A stretch of 64,000 bases of DNA from Anabaena sp. WA102 (GCF_001277295.1 NZ_CP011456.1:3972001-4036000), one strand, 5' to 3'; shown: positions 53,426 through 61,149, counted from the stretch's first letter. The notes: generated by a model not told the origin, from the letters alone. Program-made: numbers and translations.

Positions 53426-53555
53426 TAAGTAGGTTGGCGTTGAAAATTGTCGTTATGGCAAGGCAAAAGGCAAGAGGCAAGAGGCAAGAGTGAAGAGGGT
53501 TTGGGCGATTTTACGTTTCTTTACACAGTTTGGTTTTATTGTGTTCACCTACTTA
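53426..53555 (-). mobile_element. TAAGTAGG-family element, 130 bp, reversed
   Basis: TAAGTAGGTTGGCGTTGAAA to GTGTTCACCTACTTA, the inverse of the copy at 49124. It begins 17 bp upstream of the beta-propeller start codon. Together with the 49124 copy it forms an inverted pair around the AIPR and propeller genes. The remaining gap to 54021 is AT-rich with no gene. Confidence 0.9.
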
Positions 53556-54021
53556 ATATGCTTTTTGAATTTTTAATTTATCCCTGTGGGATAGGCTTTT
53601 AAATTCTTACTCATAAATTATAAGGAAATTTTATCTTGCATTTAATTTCATCAAAACTTTATTAATTAAATATATTTTCAAAATGCAAAAATTCAGGAGT
53701 AATACAATTGAGGGTGGGGAAACCACGCCCCTACGGATTTGATGATTTTCTGAATATATCTCACTAAATTGATACTGCTATACATAAATAATTTCTCGGT
53801 TAATATTTTTACAACTATCTATAATTTGTTATGCAAATATATTTTTTTGATATATTTTATTTATAGAAATGGAATAATTTTTATATTTAAACTGGTTTTG
53901 ATTCTCAGCGTCGTATTAAAGGATCATGCTGAAAATAAATTATTTTGGCATCGGTAACATAAATAAAAGCGTAAATCAAAATCACTAATTTAAATTTATC
54001 TATCACAAGGAAGATAATTAC

Positions 54022-55191
54022 GTGAAAAGTAAAGATATGAAATTAAGTTCAGCGTCAGCATCTATTCTAACTTTGGGTACGGGTTGGTTTCCTAGCCATC
54101 CTGGAGGGTTGGAAAGGTATATTTATGAACTAACCCATAAATTAGCAGCATCTCAAGACCAGGTAGAATTATGTGGTGTGGGTTTACCTATAGATGCTAA
54201 AAATACACAAATTAAGTTAACTAATTTAGCTTGTCCAGATAGTAAGATTGGTGCTAGGTTATGGTCAATTCGTAATAATTTTCAGAAAACAAGATTAGGT
54301 AAACCTGATGCAATTAATCTGCATTTTGCATTATATAGTTTTCCGATTTTAGATATTTTGCCTAAAGGAGTACCGGTTACTTTTAATTTTCATGGACCTT
54401 GGGCTTCGGAAAGTCAGGAAGAAGTAGTTAATCAGAAATTCAGTGTTTGGTTAAAGGAACAAATAATAGAACAAAGCACTTATAATCGGTGCGATCGCTT
54501 TATTGTTCTTAGTAAAGCTTTTGGTCAGATTCTCCATCAAAAATACCAAATTCCCTGGGATAAAATTCATATCATTCCCGGTGGAGTTGATATTAATCAT
54601 TTTCAGAATAATCTCTCACGTCAAGAGGCTAGAATCAAACTAGGGTGGCCAACTAATCGTCCCATATTATTTACTTCCCGGCGCTTAGTTCATCGCATGG
54701 GAATTGATAAGTTATTGCAAGCTGTAGCTATGATTAAATCTGGCATTCCTGATGTTTGGTTAGCGATCGCTGGTCGGGGACATATTCAAGCTTTACTACA
54801 ACAACAAGCTAGAGAATTGGGTTTAGAAAACAATGTGCAATTTTTAGGTTTTTTACCAGAAAATGATTTACCTGTGGCTTATCAAGCGGCGGATTTAACT
54901 GTGATGCCGAGTCAATCTTTTGAAGGGTTTGGATTAGCTATTGTGGAGTCTTTAGCCTGTGGTACTCCTGTTTTATGTACTCCTGTGGGGGGAATGCCAG
55001 AAATCTTAGAGAAATTTTCCCCAGATTTAATTACTGAGGCGATTACTGTGGAAAGTATTGCTGATAAATTAGCACAAGTTTTGCTAGGAAAACTGCCTTT
55101 ACCTGCTAGGGAAGAATGTCGTCATTACACGATTAAAAATTATGATTGGACAAATATTGCCCAACAGGTACGGCAAGTTATTTTAGCTTAA
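54022..55191 (+). CDS. Glycosyltransferase family 4 protein
   Basis: A 389-aa GT-B glycosyltransferase starting at GTG 54022 (AGGAAG lies upstream). The N-terminal domain has TGWFPSHPGGLERYIYELTH and VTFNFHGPWASES; the linker region IIPGGVDINHFQ leads to the C-terminal domain with ILFTSRRLVHRMGIDKLLQA and the EGFGLAIVESLACGTPVLCT motif (E-x7-E). It likely acts in exopolysaccharide or glycolipid synthesis. Its TAA stop (55189-55191) is the first three bases of the adjacent TAAGTAGG element. Confidence 0.9.
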   Translation: MKSKDMKLSSASASILTLGTGWFPSHPGGLERYIYELTHKLAASQDQVELCGVGLPIDAKNTQIKLTNLACPDSKIGARLWSIRNNFQKTRLGKPDAINLHFALYSFPILDILPKGVPVTFNFHGPWASESQEEVVNQKFSVWLKEQIIEQSTYNRCDRFIVLSKAFGQILHQKYQIPWDKIHIIPGGVDINHFQNNLSRQEARIKLGWPTNRPILFTSRRLVHRMGIDKLLQAVAMIKSGIPDVWLAIAGRGHIQALLQQQARELGLENNVQFLGFLPENDLPVAYQAADLTVMPSQSFEGFGLAIVESLACGTPVLCTPVGGMPEILEKFSPDLITEAITVESIADKLAQVLLGKLPLPAREECRHYTIKNYDWTNIAQQVRQVILA

Positions 55192-55325
55192 GTAGGTTGG
55201 CGTTGAAAATTGTCGTTATGGCAAGGCAAAAGGCAAGAGGCAAGAGGCAAGAGGCAAGATTGAAGAGGGTTTGGGCTATTTTACGTTTCTTTACACAGTT
55301 TGGTTTTATTGTGTTCACCTACTTA
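55189..55325 (-). mobile_element. TAAGTAGG-family element, 137 bp
   Basis: Same as the 53426 copy but 7 bp longer, exactly one extra GGCAAGA heptamer. The first TAA is the stop codon of the upstream glycosyltransferase gene. Its right end overlaps the start of another inverted-repeat element at 55324. Confidence 0.9.
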
Positions 55326-55497
55326 GAGGATATTTTAAAAGTGGTATTCCGTAATTTTCATCACATTGCTACCCCTCTTTCCCCTTGTAAAGGGGGGAAA
55401 CAATAAAAATCCAGTTCCCTCCCCTTTACAAGGGGAGGGTTAGGGAGGGGTAAAAAATATTTGATACATCAACCATAACTTTTCAAACACCCTCTTA
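55324..55497. repeat. Inverted-repeat element related to 19701-19951
   Basis: Ends TTAGAGG and CCTCTTA with the inner TTTTAAAAGT/ACTTTTCAAA arms, and the shared interior GTAATTTTCATCACATT and GTTCCCTCCCC blocks. It ends 19 bp before the next glycosyltransferase start, so that promoter or leader may be carried by the element. Confidence 0.6.
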
Positions 55498-55516
55498 AAT
55501 TGATGATAAAAATTGT

Positions 55517-56668
55517 ATGAAAGTTCTATTTTTAGACCAAAGTGGTAAACCCGGTGGTGCTGAGTTGTGTTTAGTTGATATTGCTAAACCTTATGGTGAA
55601 AATGCTCTGGTTGGTTTATTTGCAGATGGTGATTTTAGAAAGCTACTTGCAGAAAATCAAGTCCCGGTGGAGGTTTTGACAACTCAAGCCATTAAAGTTG
55701 GTAAACAAAGTGGTTTATTTCAAGCATTAGGTAGTTTAGGGCAAATAGTTCCTTTAATTAATCAGGTTGTGCAACGAGCAAGGAAATATGATTTAATTTA
55801 TGCTAATACTCAAAAGGCTTTAGTCGTGGGGGCGGTAGCTAGTTTCTTGGCTCGTCGTCCTTTGGTTTATCATTTACATGATATTCTTTCTTTAGAACAT
55901 TTTAGTAAAACTAATTTGCGAGTTGCTGTTAATTTAATTAATCGTTGTGCTGCTTTGGTGATTGCTAATTCTCAAGCTAGTAAGATGGCATTTTTAGAAG
56001 CTGGAGGAAAATCAGATCTAGTTCGGGTTGTTTATAATGGCTTTGCGGCGAAAAATTATGAAGTTGATGAATTAGAAGTTAGAAATTTAAGAGAACATCT
56101 CAGGTTGGAAGGCAAGTTTGTAATTGGACATTTTAGCCGTCTTTCTCCTTGGAAGGGACAGCATATTTTAATTGATGCCCTTTCCCAATGTCCACAAGAT
56201 GTGGTAGTAATTTTAGTTGGTGATGCTTTATTTGGTGAACAGGAATATGTCAAGGATTTACACCAAAAGGTTGCTGGATTGGGACTGGAAAATCGAGTCA
56301 ATTTTTTAGGTTTTCGCGCGGATATTCCCCAATTAATGACAATGTGTGATTTAATTACCCATACTTCTATTGCGGCTGAACCTTTTGGTAGGGTTATTGT
56401 TGAGGCTATGCTGTGCGGTAAACCTGTGATTGCGGCTGAAGCTGGTGGTGCTATGGAATTAGTGGAAGATGGAATTAATGGCTTTTTAGTCACACCTGGA
56501 GAACCTCAAAAATTAGCCCAGGTGATTCATAATTGTCGGCAAGAATCTGTAAAAACTGCGAATATTGCCAATAATGCCAGAATTAGTGCTAGTGAACGTT
56601 TTGATGTCAGGATTATTAATCAACAAATTCAAGAATTGCTAAAATCAATCATATCCCCAACTTCTTGA
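55517..56668 (+). CDS. Glycosyltransferase family 4 protein
   Basis: A 383-aa GT-B glycosyltransferase: LDQSGKPGGAELCLVDIAKP at the N-terminus (GGAE acceptor loop), YDLIYANTQKALVVGAVASF and VYHLHDILSLEHF, then RVVYNGFAAKNYE, GKFVIGHFSRLSPWKGQHIL and the nucleotide-sugar motif EPFGRVIVEAMLCGKPVIAA. With the preceding GT4 gene it may build the same glycan. The first ATG is used. Confidence 0.9.
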   Translation: MKVLFLDQSGKPGGAELCLVDIAKPYGENALVGLFADGDFRKLLAENQVPVEVLTTQAIKVGKQSGLFQALGSLGQIVPLINQVVQRARKYDLIYANTQKALVVGAVASFLARRPLVYHLHDILSLEHFSKTNLRVAVNLINRCAALVIANSQASKMAFLEAGGKSDLVRVVYNGFAAKNYEVDELEVRNLREHLRLEGKFVIGHFSRLSPWKGQHILIDALSQCPQDVVVILVGDALFGEQEYVKDLHQKVAGLGLENRVNFLGFRADIPQLMTMCDLITHTSIAAEPFGRVIVEAMLCGKPVIAAEAGGAMELVEDGINGFLVTPGEPQKLAQVIHNCRQESVKTANIANNARISASERFDVRIINQQIQELLKSIISPTS

Positions 56669-56785
56669 AGAAGTCGGGGATCTGGAAGTCGGGGATCTTG
56701 GTCTTGGGAAACAACGTATAATATGGTAGTGTATGGGTGGAAATTTTCCGCTTCTATAAATTAATAAATTTTAAAGTGAATTCTC

Positions 56786-58060
56786 GTGGCACAAGTTGTA
56801 TTAGAAAACGTTTATAAAAGTTTTCCCAGTCGCGGTGGGGAAGGGGCAAAAGCGCAACAAGACGGCACAGATGGTGTAAGTGTCTTGCGACGGATTAATT
56901 TAACCATTGCTGATGGTGAGTTTATGGTGCTGGTGGGACCCTCCGGCTGCGGTAAAAGTACGCTGCTGAGGTTAATTGCTGGCTTGGAGGTGATGACTGG
57001 TGGTAATATTTGGGTAGGCGATAGCGCTAGTGCGCCTCCAGGGCTTCGCTTGATTAATGACTTACCCCCCAAAGCCAGAGACATCGCTATGGTGTTTCAA
57101 AGTTATGCACTCTATCCCCACATGACTGTATATGACAATATCGCTTTTGGCTTACGTCGTCAGTTTCCAGATGAGGAAGCTGGGAAAAAAAGACTGACTC
57201 AATGGGGGGAAAATCTACTGGTAGGATTGACAAAAAAGTTACCTGTGGGATTGCGCTATATTTCTCCAAAAGAAAGAATTGTTGATCAACAGGTGCAAAA
57301 AGTTGCAGGTTTGTTACAAATTGAAACTTTGTTAAATCGTTTACCGAAACAACTTTCTGGGGGACAAAGACAACGGGTAGCATTAGGAAGGGCGATCGCT
57401 CGTAATCCCCAGGTATTCTTAATGGATGAACCATTATCTAATTTGGATGCTAAGTTACGGGCTGAAACCCGCAGCCAAATTGTCAAATTGCAACATCAGT
57501 TGGGAACAACGACGATCTATGTCACCCATGATCAAACTGAAGCTATGACTATGGGCGATCGCATTGCGATTATGTCAGAAGGTAAAATACAGCAAGTTGC
57601 AGCACCCTTAGAACTGTATAACCGTCCTGCGAATCGTTTTGTGGCTGAATTTATTGGTTCTCCACCCATGAATTTTATCCCGGTGGAATTTCATGCACCT
57701 TTATTAATTACTCATGCTAATTTCCGCTTCACGCTTTCATCTGTTTGGGGAAATGCACTGCAATCTTATGACGGACAAACTTTAATGTTGGGTATTCGTC
57801 CAGAACACCTGAGTTTGGGTGTACCTGCTACGAAAAATTTGCCAGTCAAAGTAGACTCAGTAGAAAACTTAGGAAATGACACTTTTCTATCTGTAAAAAT
57901 TGCTGATCCTGATTTACAAAATCTAGACGGACAAACTTTACAAGCAAGAATTCCACCTGATAGATTCATCACCATAGGTGAGCAACTTTGGCTATCTTTA
58001 ACTCCTGAGAAACTGCATTTTTTTGACCCCAAAACCGAATTAGCAATATTTCCAAAATAG
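56786..58060 (+). CDS. ABC transporter ATPase (MalK/UgpC type) with unusual insertions
   Basis: A 424-aa ATPase starting at GTG 56786. Walker A GPSGCGKST, Q-loop VFQSYALYPHM, signature LSGGQRQRVALGRA, Walker B VFLMDEPLSNLD and the H-loop THDQTEAM are complete; the C-terminal TOBE/MalK regulatory domain follows (LGIRPEHL, VENLGNDTFLSV). Two insertions stand out: SASAPPGL (57021-57048), encoded by a short dispersed repeat, and about 45 residues between the Q-loop and the signature (QFPDEEAGKKRLTQWGENLL to RIVDQQVQ). It would energise uptake of a sugar or glycerol phosphate; no permease is adjacent. Confidence 0.9.
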   Translation: MAQVVLENVYKSFPSRGGEGAKAQQDGTDGVSVLRRINLTIADGEFMVLVGPSGCGKSTLLRLIAGLEVMTGGNIWVGDSASAPPGLRLINDLPPKARDIAMVFQSYALYPHMTVYDNIAFGLRRQFPDEEAGKKRLTQWGENLLVGLTKKLPVGLRYISPKERIVDQQVQKVAGLLQIETLLNRLPKQLSGGQRQRVALGRAIARNPQVFLMDEPLSNLDAKLRAETRSQIVKLQHQLGTTTIYVTHDQTEAMTMGDRIAIMSEGKIQQVAAPLELYNRPANRFVAEFIGSPPMNFIPVEFHAPLLITHANFRFTLSSVWGNALQSYDGQTLMLGIRPEHLSLGVPATKNLPVKVDSVENLGNDTFLSVKIADPDLQNLDGQTLQARIPPDRFITIGEQLWLSLTPEKLHFFDPKTELAIFPK

Positions 58061-58079
58061 GGAGAAACAGCGATCGCAT

Positions 58080-58204
58080 TAAGTAGGTTGGCGTTGAAAA
58101 TTGTTGTTATAGCAAGGCAAGAGGCAATACTTCGACTTCGCTCAGTAACCAGAGGCAAGAGTAAAGAAGTTTTCAGCGATTTTACGTTTCTCTACGCAGT
58201 TTGG
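58080..58204 (-). mobile_element. Degenerate TAAGTAGG-family element
   Basis: Begins TAAGTAGGTTGGCGTTGAAA and keeps the CAGCGATTTTACGTTTCTC part, but a piece of another repeat (ACTTCGACTTCGCTCAGTAA) lies inside its heptamer region and the right end is lost near GTTTGGGACGG. Confidence 0.75.
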
Positions 58205-58243
58205 GACGGTCTACCACTTCCTCTAACATACCTCTAAGATACA

Positions 58244-58358
58244 AGGTTGGGTTGTGGAACGTGAACGTATCCCTGCGGGACACTGCGTGAACGCAGAGCA
58301 ACTAGCATGAAACCCAACATGAGCGTTGGGTTGCGCTGTTGCTTAACCCAACCTACAG
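58244..58358. repeat. REP-like palindromic unit
   Basis: AGGTTGGGTT and TTAACCCAACCTAC lie at opposite ends, with GAAACCCAACATGAGCGTTG in the middle and a GTATCCCTGCGGGACACTGC palindrome inserted. It belongs to the GTTGGGTT family flanking the RAYT gene at 21 kb. Confidence 0.6.
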
Positions 58359-58435
58359 GAAATGGACAAGGTATTGTTTATTTTGTGGCTTACTCTTATT
58401 TGTCATTTTGTAAAAGTTTATATCCCACCCGTGTT

Positions 58436-58901
58436 TATACTCAAAACGGTTGGAACCTGGAATTTTGTAAAATCACGAAAAACCTAGATTTGTAGGGGTA
58501 AAGCAAGAGCTTCATTGGTGTCAACTTAGGCTACAGATGGCTTATTTGTTGGCTTCCACACCCACCCAGAAATGAATTTCCGGGCTAATAGCGAAAGTAA
58601 ACTAAAGTTTACTCAAAAATTTCTGGGTTATTTAGTCATCAAAAGACAACTTCTGCTATTAAGTAGGTGAACACAATAAAACCAAACTGTGTAAAGAAAT
58701 GTAAAATCGCCCAAACCCTCTTCACTCTTGCCTCTTGCCTCTTGCCTTTTGCCTTGCCATAACGACAATTTTCAACGCTCACCTACTTAGACTGGGAATT
58801 CATTCCCAGGCGGGCTATGGGTTTTACGTTAAGTTGACACCAATGAAGCTCTTGCTTTACCCCTACGTTTAGAATCAAACAATCAAGCCGTTTTGAGTAT
58901 A
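58436..58901. mobile_element. 466-bp inverted-repeat element with a nested 130-bp element
   Basis: Outer arms TATACTCAAAACGG (58436) and CCGTTTTGAGTATA (to 58901) enclose a perfect 37-bp inverted repeat beginning GTAGGGGTAAAGCAAGAGCT (58492-58528 and 58830-58866). The interior has no transposase, so it is a deletion derivative. A complete TAAGTAGG element (58660-58789) is inserted within it. Confidence 0.8.
58660..58789 (+). mobile_element. TAAGTAGG-family element, 130 bp, nested
   Basis: Same length and nearly identical to the copies at 46043 and 49124; lies inside the larger inverted-repeat element and is therefore the later insertion. Host sequence reads ...CTGCTAT up to the left end and GACTGGG after the right end. 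Confidence 0.9.
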
Positions 58902-58936
58902 GTATAGCAACTTACGTTAATAGAGGATTTAATCTT

Positions 58937-59620
58937 TTACCTGAGGTAGTGCGTAAACCATTCACTCGCCAGTTGTGCTACTGCTGCTAATTTACCTGGT
59001 TCTTCAAATAAATGGGTGGCTCTAGGAATAATCTCCAGCCGTTTTACTGAGTGCAACTGTGCCAGTGCATCCTCATTCATTGCTATGACGGGCGTATCGT
59101 AACCGCCAACAATGAGCAGTGTTGGTGCTTTGACATGAGATAATGCTGAACCCGCTAAATCAGGTCGTCCACCACGGGAAACAATAGCTTGTACTGCCTC
59201 TGGACATTCTGCGGCAGCAACCAGGGCTGCACCTGCTCCTGTACTAGCACCAAAGTAACCTACTTTGAGGTTACAAGTATCTGGGTTCTGTTGTAACCAA
59301 TCCGTAGCCCCAACTAACCGCGATGCTAACAACCCAATATCAAAGCGTAAGTGTCTGGTTCGCAAATCAATTTCTTCTTCTTCAGCAGTGAGCAAATCAA
59401 TTAATAAAGTTGCTAGTCCCGCCTGTTGTAAGACTCCGGCAACATAGCGATTACGAGGGCTGTGCCGGCTGCTACCACTGCCATGAGCAAACAATACTAC
59501 ACCCATAGCACCATTTGGAATCATCAAATTCCCCTCTAAGTTAACCTTACCTGCTGTCACTGACACCAGATGTTCTTGGGGGTGCTGTGTTAATGTTCTA
59601 TCCATCACCTCAACCTCCAT
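58937..59620 (-). CDS. Dienelactone-hydrolase-like alpha/beta hydrolase
   Basis: A 227-aa alpha/beta hydrolase: VVLFAHGSGSSRHSPRNRYV (oxyanion region), the nucleophile elbow GYFGASTGAGAAL (GxSxG), the acid in LIVGGYDTPV and the His in PRATHLFEEPG. Members of this branch are often adjacent to, or fused with, a phosphoribosyltransferase, as here (the next gene upstream). The substrate is unknown. The start could be Met1 or Met6. Confidence 0.85.
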   Translation of the reverse strand: MEVEVMDRTLTQHPQEHLVSVTAGKVNLEGNLMIPNGAMGVVLFAHGSGSSRHSPRNRYVAGVLQQAGLATLLIDLLTAEEEEIDLRTRHLRFDIGLLASRLVGATDWLQQNPDTCNLKVGYFGASTGAGAALVAAAECPEAVQAIVSRGGRPDLAGSALSHVKAPTLLIVGGYDTPVIAMNEDALAQLHSVKRLEIIPRATHLFEEPGKLAAVAQLASEWFTHYLR

Positions 59621-59638
59621 TTACGAATTATTAGCTAC

Positions 59639-59768
59639 TAAGTAGGTGAACACAATAAAACCAAACTGTGTAAAGAAATGTAAAATCGCCCAAACCCTCT
59701 TCACTCTTGCCTCTTGCCTCTTGCCTCTTGCCTTGCCATAACGACAATTTTCAACGCTCACCTACTTA
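59639..59768 (+). mobile_element. TAAGTAGG-family element, 130 bp
   Basis: Lies between the hydrolase gene and the phosphoribosyltransferase gene, both on the minus strand. Its right end overlaps the last codons of the phosphoribosyltransferase gene and supplies the TGA stop (59758-59760). Confidence 0.9.
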
Positions 59769-60411
59769 GTAATTTTTGCCTTGTCAACAGTTCACATACC
59801 TCTGTGTCGGTTGTTTGCTGAAAATCTTCGTACCAAATACCGATGGCACACAAATCTTCTGGCATCATTACGCACACAACCTGATCTACTTCTGCTTGCA
59901 GTTCTTCACAGGTAGATGCTGCTGCAACTGGAACTGCAACCACCAGTTTACCGGGCTGTTGCTTTTTCAATGTAGCGATCGCTGCTCGGATAGTAGCACC
60001 CGTAGCAATGCCATCATCAACTAGAATAATAGTATGATTTTTGACTTTCAGTAGGGGGCGATTACCCCGATAGGTATGGCTACGGCGGTCTAATTCCCGC
60101 ATTTCGATAGCTGCTACTTGATTAATAGTTTCTGGGGAAATCCGCAACCAATCAACGACATTCTCATTAATTACACGCACCCCTCCGGTGGCGATCGCAC
60201 CCATGGCAAGTTCTTTGTGTCCAGGTACACCGAGTTTCCGCACCAAGCAGACATCTAATGGGGCATCAAGTTCCTTTGCCACCTCATAAGCCACAGGCAC
60301 ACCGCCACGAGGAAGCCCCAATACTAAAACATCTGCACGATTGGCATACTCTGTTAACTGGGCAGCTAACAGTTTACCGGCTTGCGTCCGATTACGAAAT
60401 CTTTGCAACAT
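59758..60411 (-). CDS. Phosphoribosyltransferase-domain protein
   Basis: A 217-aa type I PRT-fold protein: LVLGLPRGGVPVAYEVAKEL, LVRKLGVPGHKELAMGAIA, and the PRPP-binding loop TIILVDDGIATGATIRAA. Such genes cluster with a PRPP synthase-like gene and a dienelactone hydrolase-like gene; remnants of the first lie just upstream. The final residues SR and the stop codon are read from the inserted 130-bp element, so the native C-terminus has been replaced or trimmed slightly. Substrate base is unknown. Confidence 0.88.
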   Translation of the reverse strand: MLQRFRNRTQAGKLLAAQLTEYANRADVLVLGLPRGGVPVAYEVAKELDAPLDVCLVRKLGVPGHKELAMGAIATGGVRVINENVVDWLRISPETINQVAAIEMRELDRRSHTYRGNRPLLKVKNHTIILVDDGIATGATIRAAIATLKKQQPGKLVVAVPVAAASTCEELQAEVDQVVCVMMPEDLCAIGIWYEDFQQTTDTEVCELLTRQKLLSR

Positions 60412-60427
60412 ATTTTATACCTCTTTA

Positions 60428-60700
60428 TTAAAATAAATCACTAATGGAGGCCGGAGATTTGATCGTAAATCGTTGAATAGCAGTAGCAATTAAAGGCGCA
60501 ACTGAGACAATTTTTAATTGCTGCCAGTCGGTTTCTTTTGGTGTTACAGTGTCGGTGACAAAAACAGCCTTGATGCTGGGATGACTTAATTTAGCCCGTA
60601 CATCCTGGACAAATAGCCCGTGAGTAGCAGCAATAATTATTTCTGGACGGGCCTGGGCTGTGAGTAGTGCTTCAATACTCCTAGCAAGGGTGCCGTTCTC
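60428..60700 (-). pseudogene. C-terminal fragment of a PRPP-synthetase-like protein
   Basis: The frame encodes SIEALLTAQARPEIIIAATH, GLFVQDVRAKLSHPSIKAVF, VTDTVTPKETDWQQLKIVSV and APLIATAIQRF, the C-terminal part of ribose-phosphate pyrophosphokinase-like proteins. The N-terminal two thirds, including the ATP and PRPP loops, are missing. It is joined out of frame to the tail of a PRC-barrel gene, so a deletion removed the region between them. Confidence 0.78.
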
Positions 60701-61149
60701 CAGCGACAATATAAGCGGCGATTTCTCCAGTTTGCCAATCAAGAGACTTCCAAGAAATAAATTATCCTAAGAAACGAACCACAGAGGCACAGAGTACACA
60801 GAGAGAGAATTTCTGCATCAGTTTTGGGACATTTTTTTATTTGGAAGTCTCCAAATAAAAAATCTTCCACCCAACCTTGAGTTTCACCCAGCGCAGATTC
60901 AACCGTAATTTGATGCAAGCGGTGAAGATTGTCTGGAATGTCTGGCACTGGATGATAATAAATTGACACCGCACCCATACCTATTCCAGCAATTCCCTGT
61001 ACTGGTAAATAAGCTTCCTCACCCGAAAAATAGGCAATACGCCCGGAATCATCCAGCCAGACTTCTTCTAACTCAGCAAAACGAGCAGATGTCGAGCTAT
61101 CTATGGCTATTGAACCGATAATTTGACTACGACGCACAACATTGAGCAT
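60680..61149 (-). pseudogene. PRC-barrel protein gene interrupted by a miniature element
   Basis: From ATG 61149 the frame encodes RRSQIIGSIAIDSSTSARFA, ELEEVWLDDSGRIAYFSGEE and VESALGETQGWVEDFLF, a typical cyanobacterial PRC-barrel start. It then runs into a GGGACTTCC-family element. Beyond the element the native frame resumes as DWQTGEIAAYIVAGERHPC before a stop near 60680. So the gene has both an insertion and a 3' truncation that joins it to PRPP-synthetase sequence. Confidence 0.8.
60742..60855. mobile_element. GGGACTTCC-family miniature element inside the PRC-barrel gene
   Basis: Ends AGAGACTTCC and GGAAGTCTCC in inverted orientation; interior matches the 30493 copy (ACGAACCACAGAGGCACAGA and TTTTGGGACATTTTTTTAT). 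It splits FLF from DWQTGEI in the host gene. The last few bases at the right edge could be element or host. Confidence 0.8.

Noticed and set aside
53409..53480. Upstream in-frame extension of the beta-propeller gene
   Set aside because: The codons come from the reversed 130-bp element; Met at 53408 precedes the membrane segment.
53769..53957. 62-codon hydrophobic ORF
   Set aside because: Very AT-rich, Ile/Phe/Tyr-rich chance frame without a start context; not a credible membrane protein.
58307..58495. 62-codon ORF near the REP unit at 58.3 kb
   Set aside because: Composed of REP sequence and AT-rich DNA; no conserved features.
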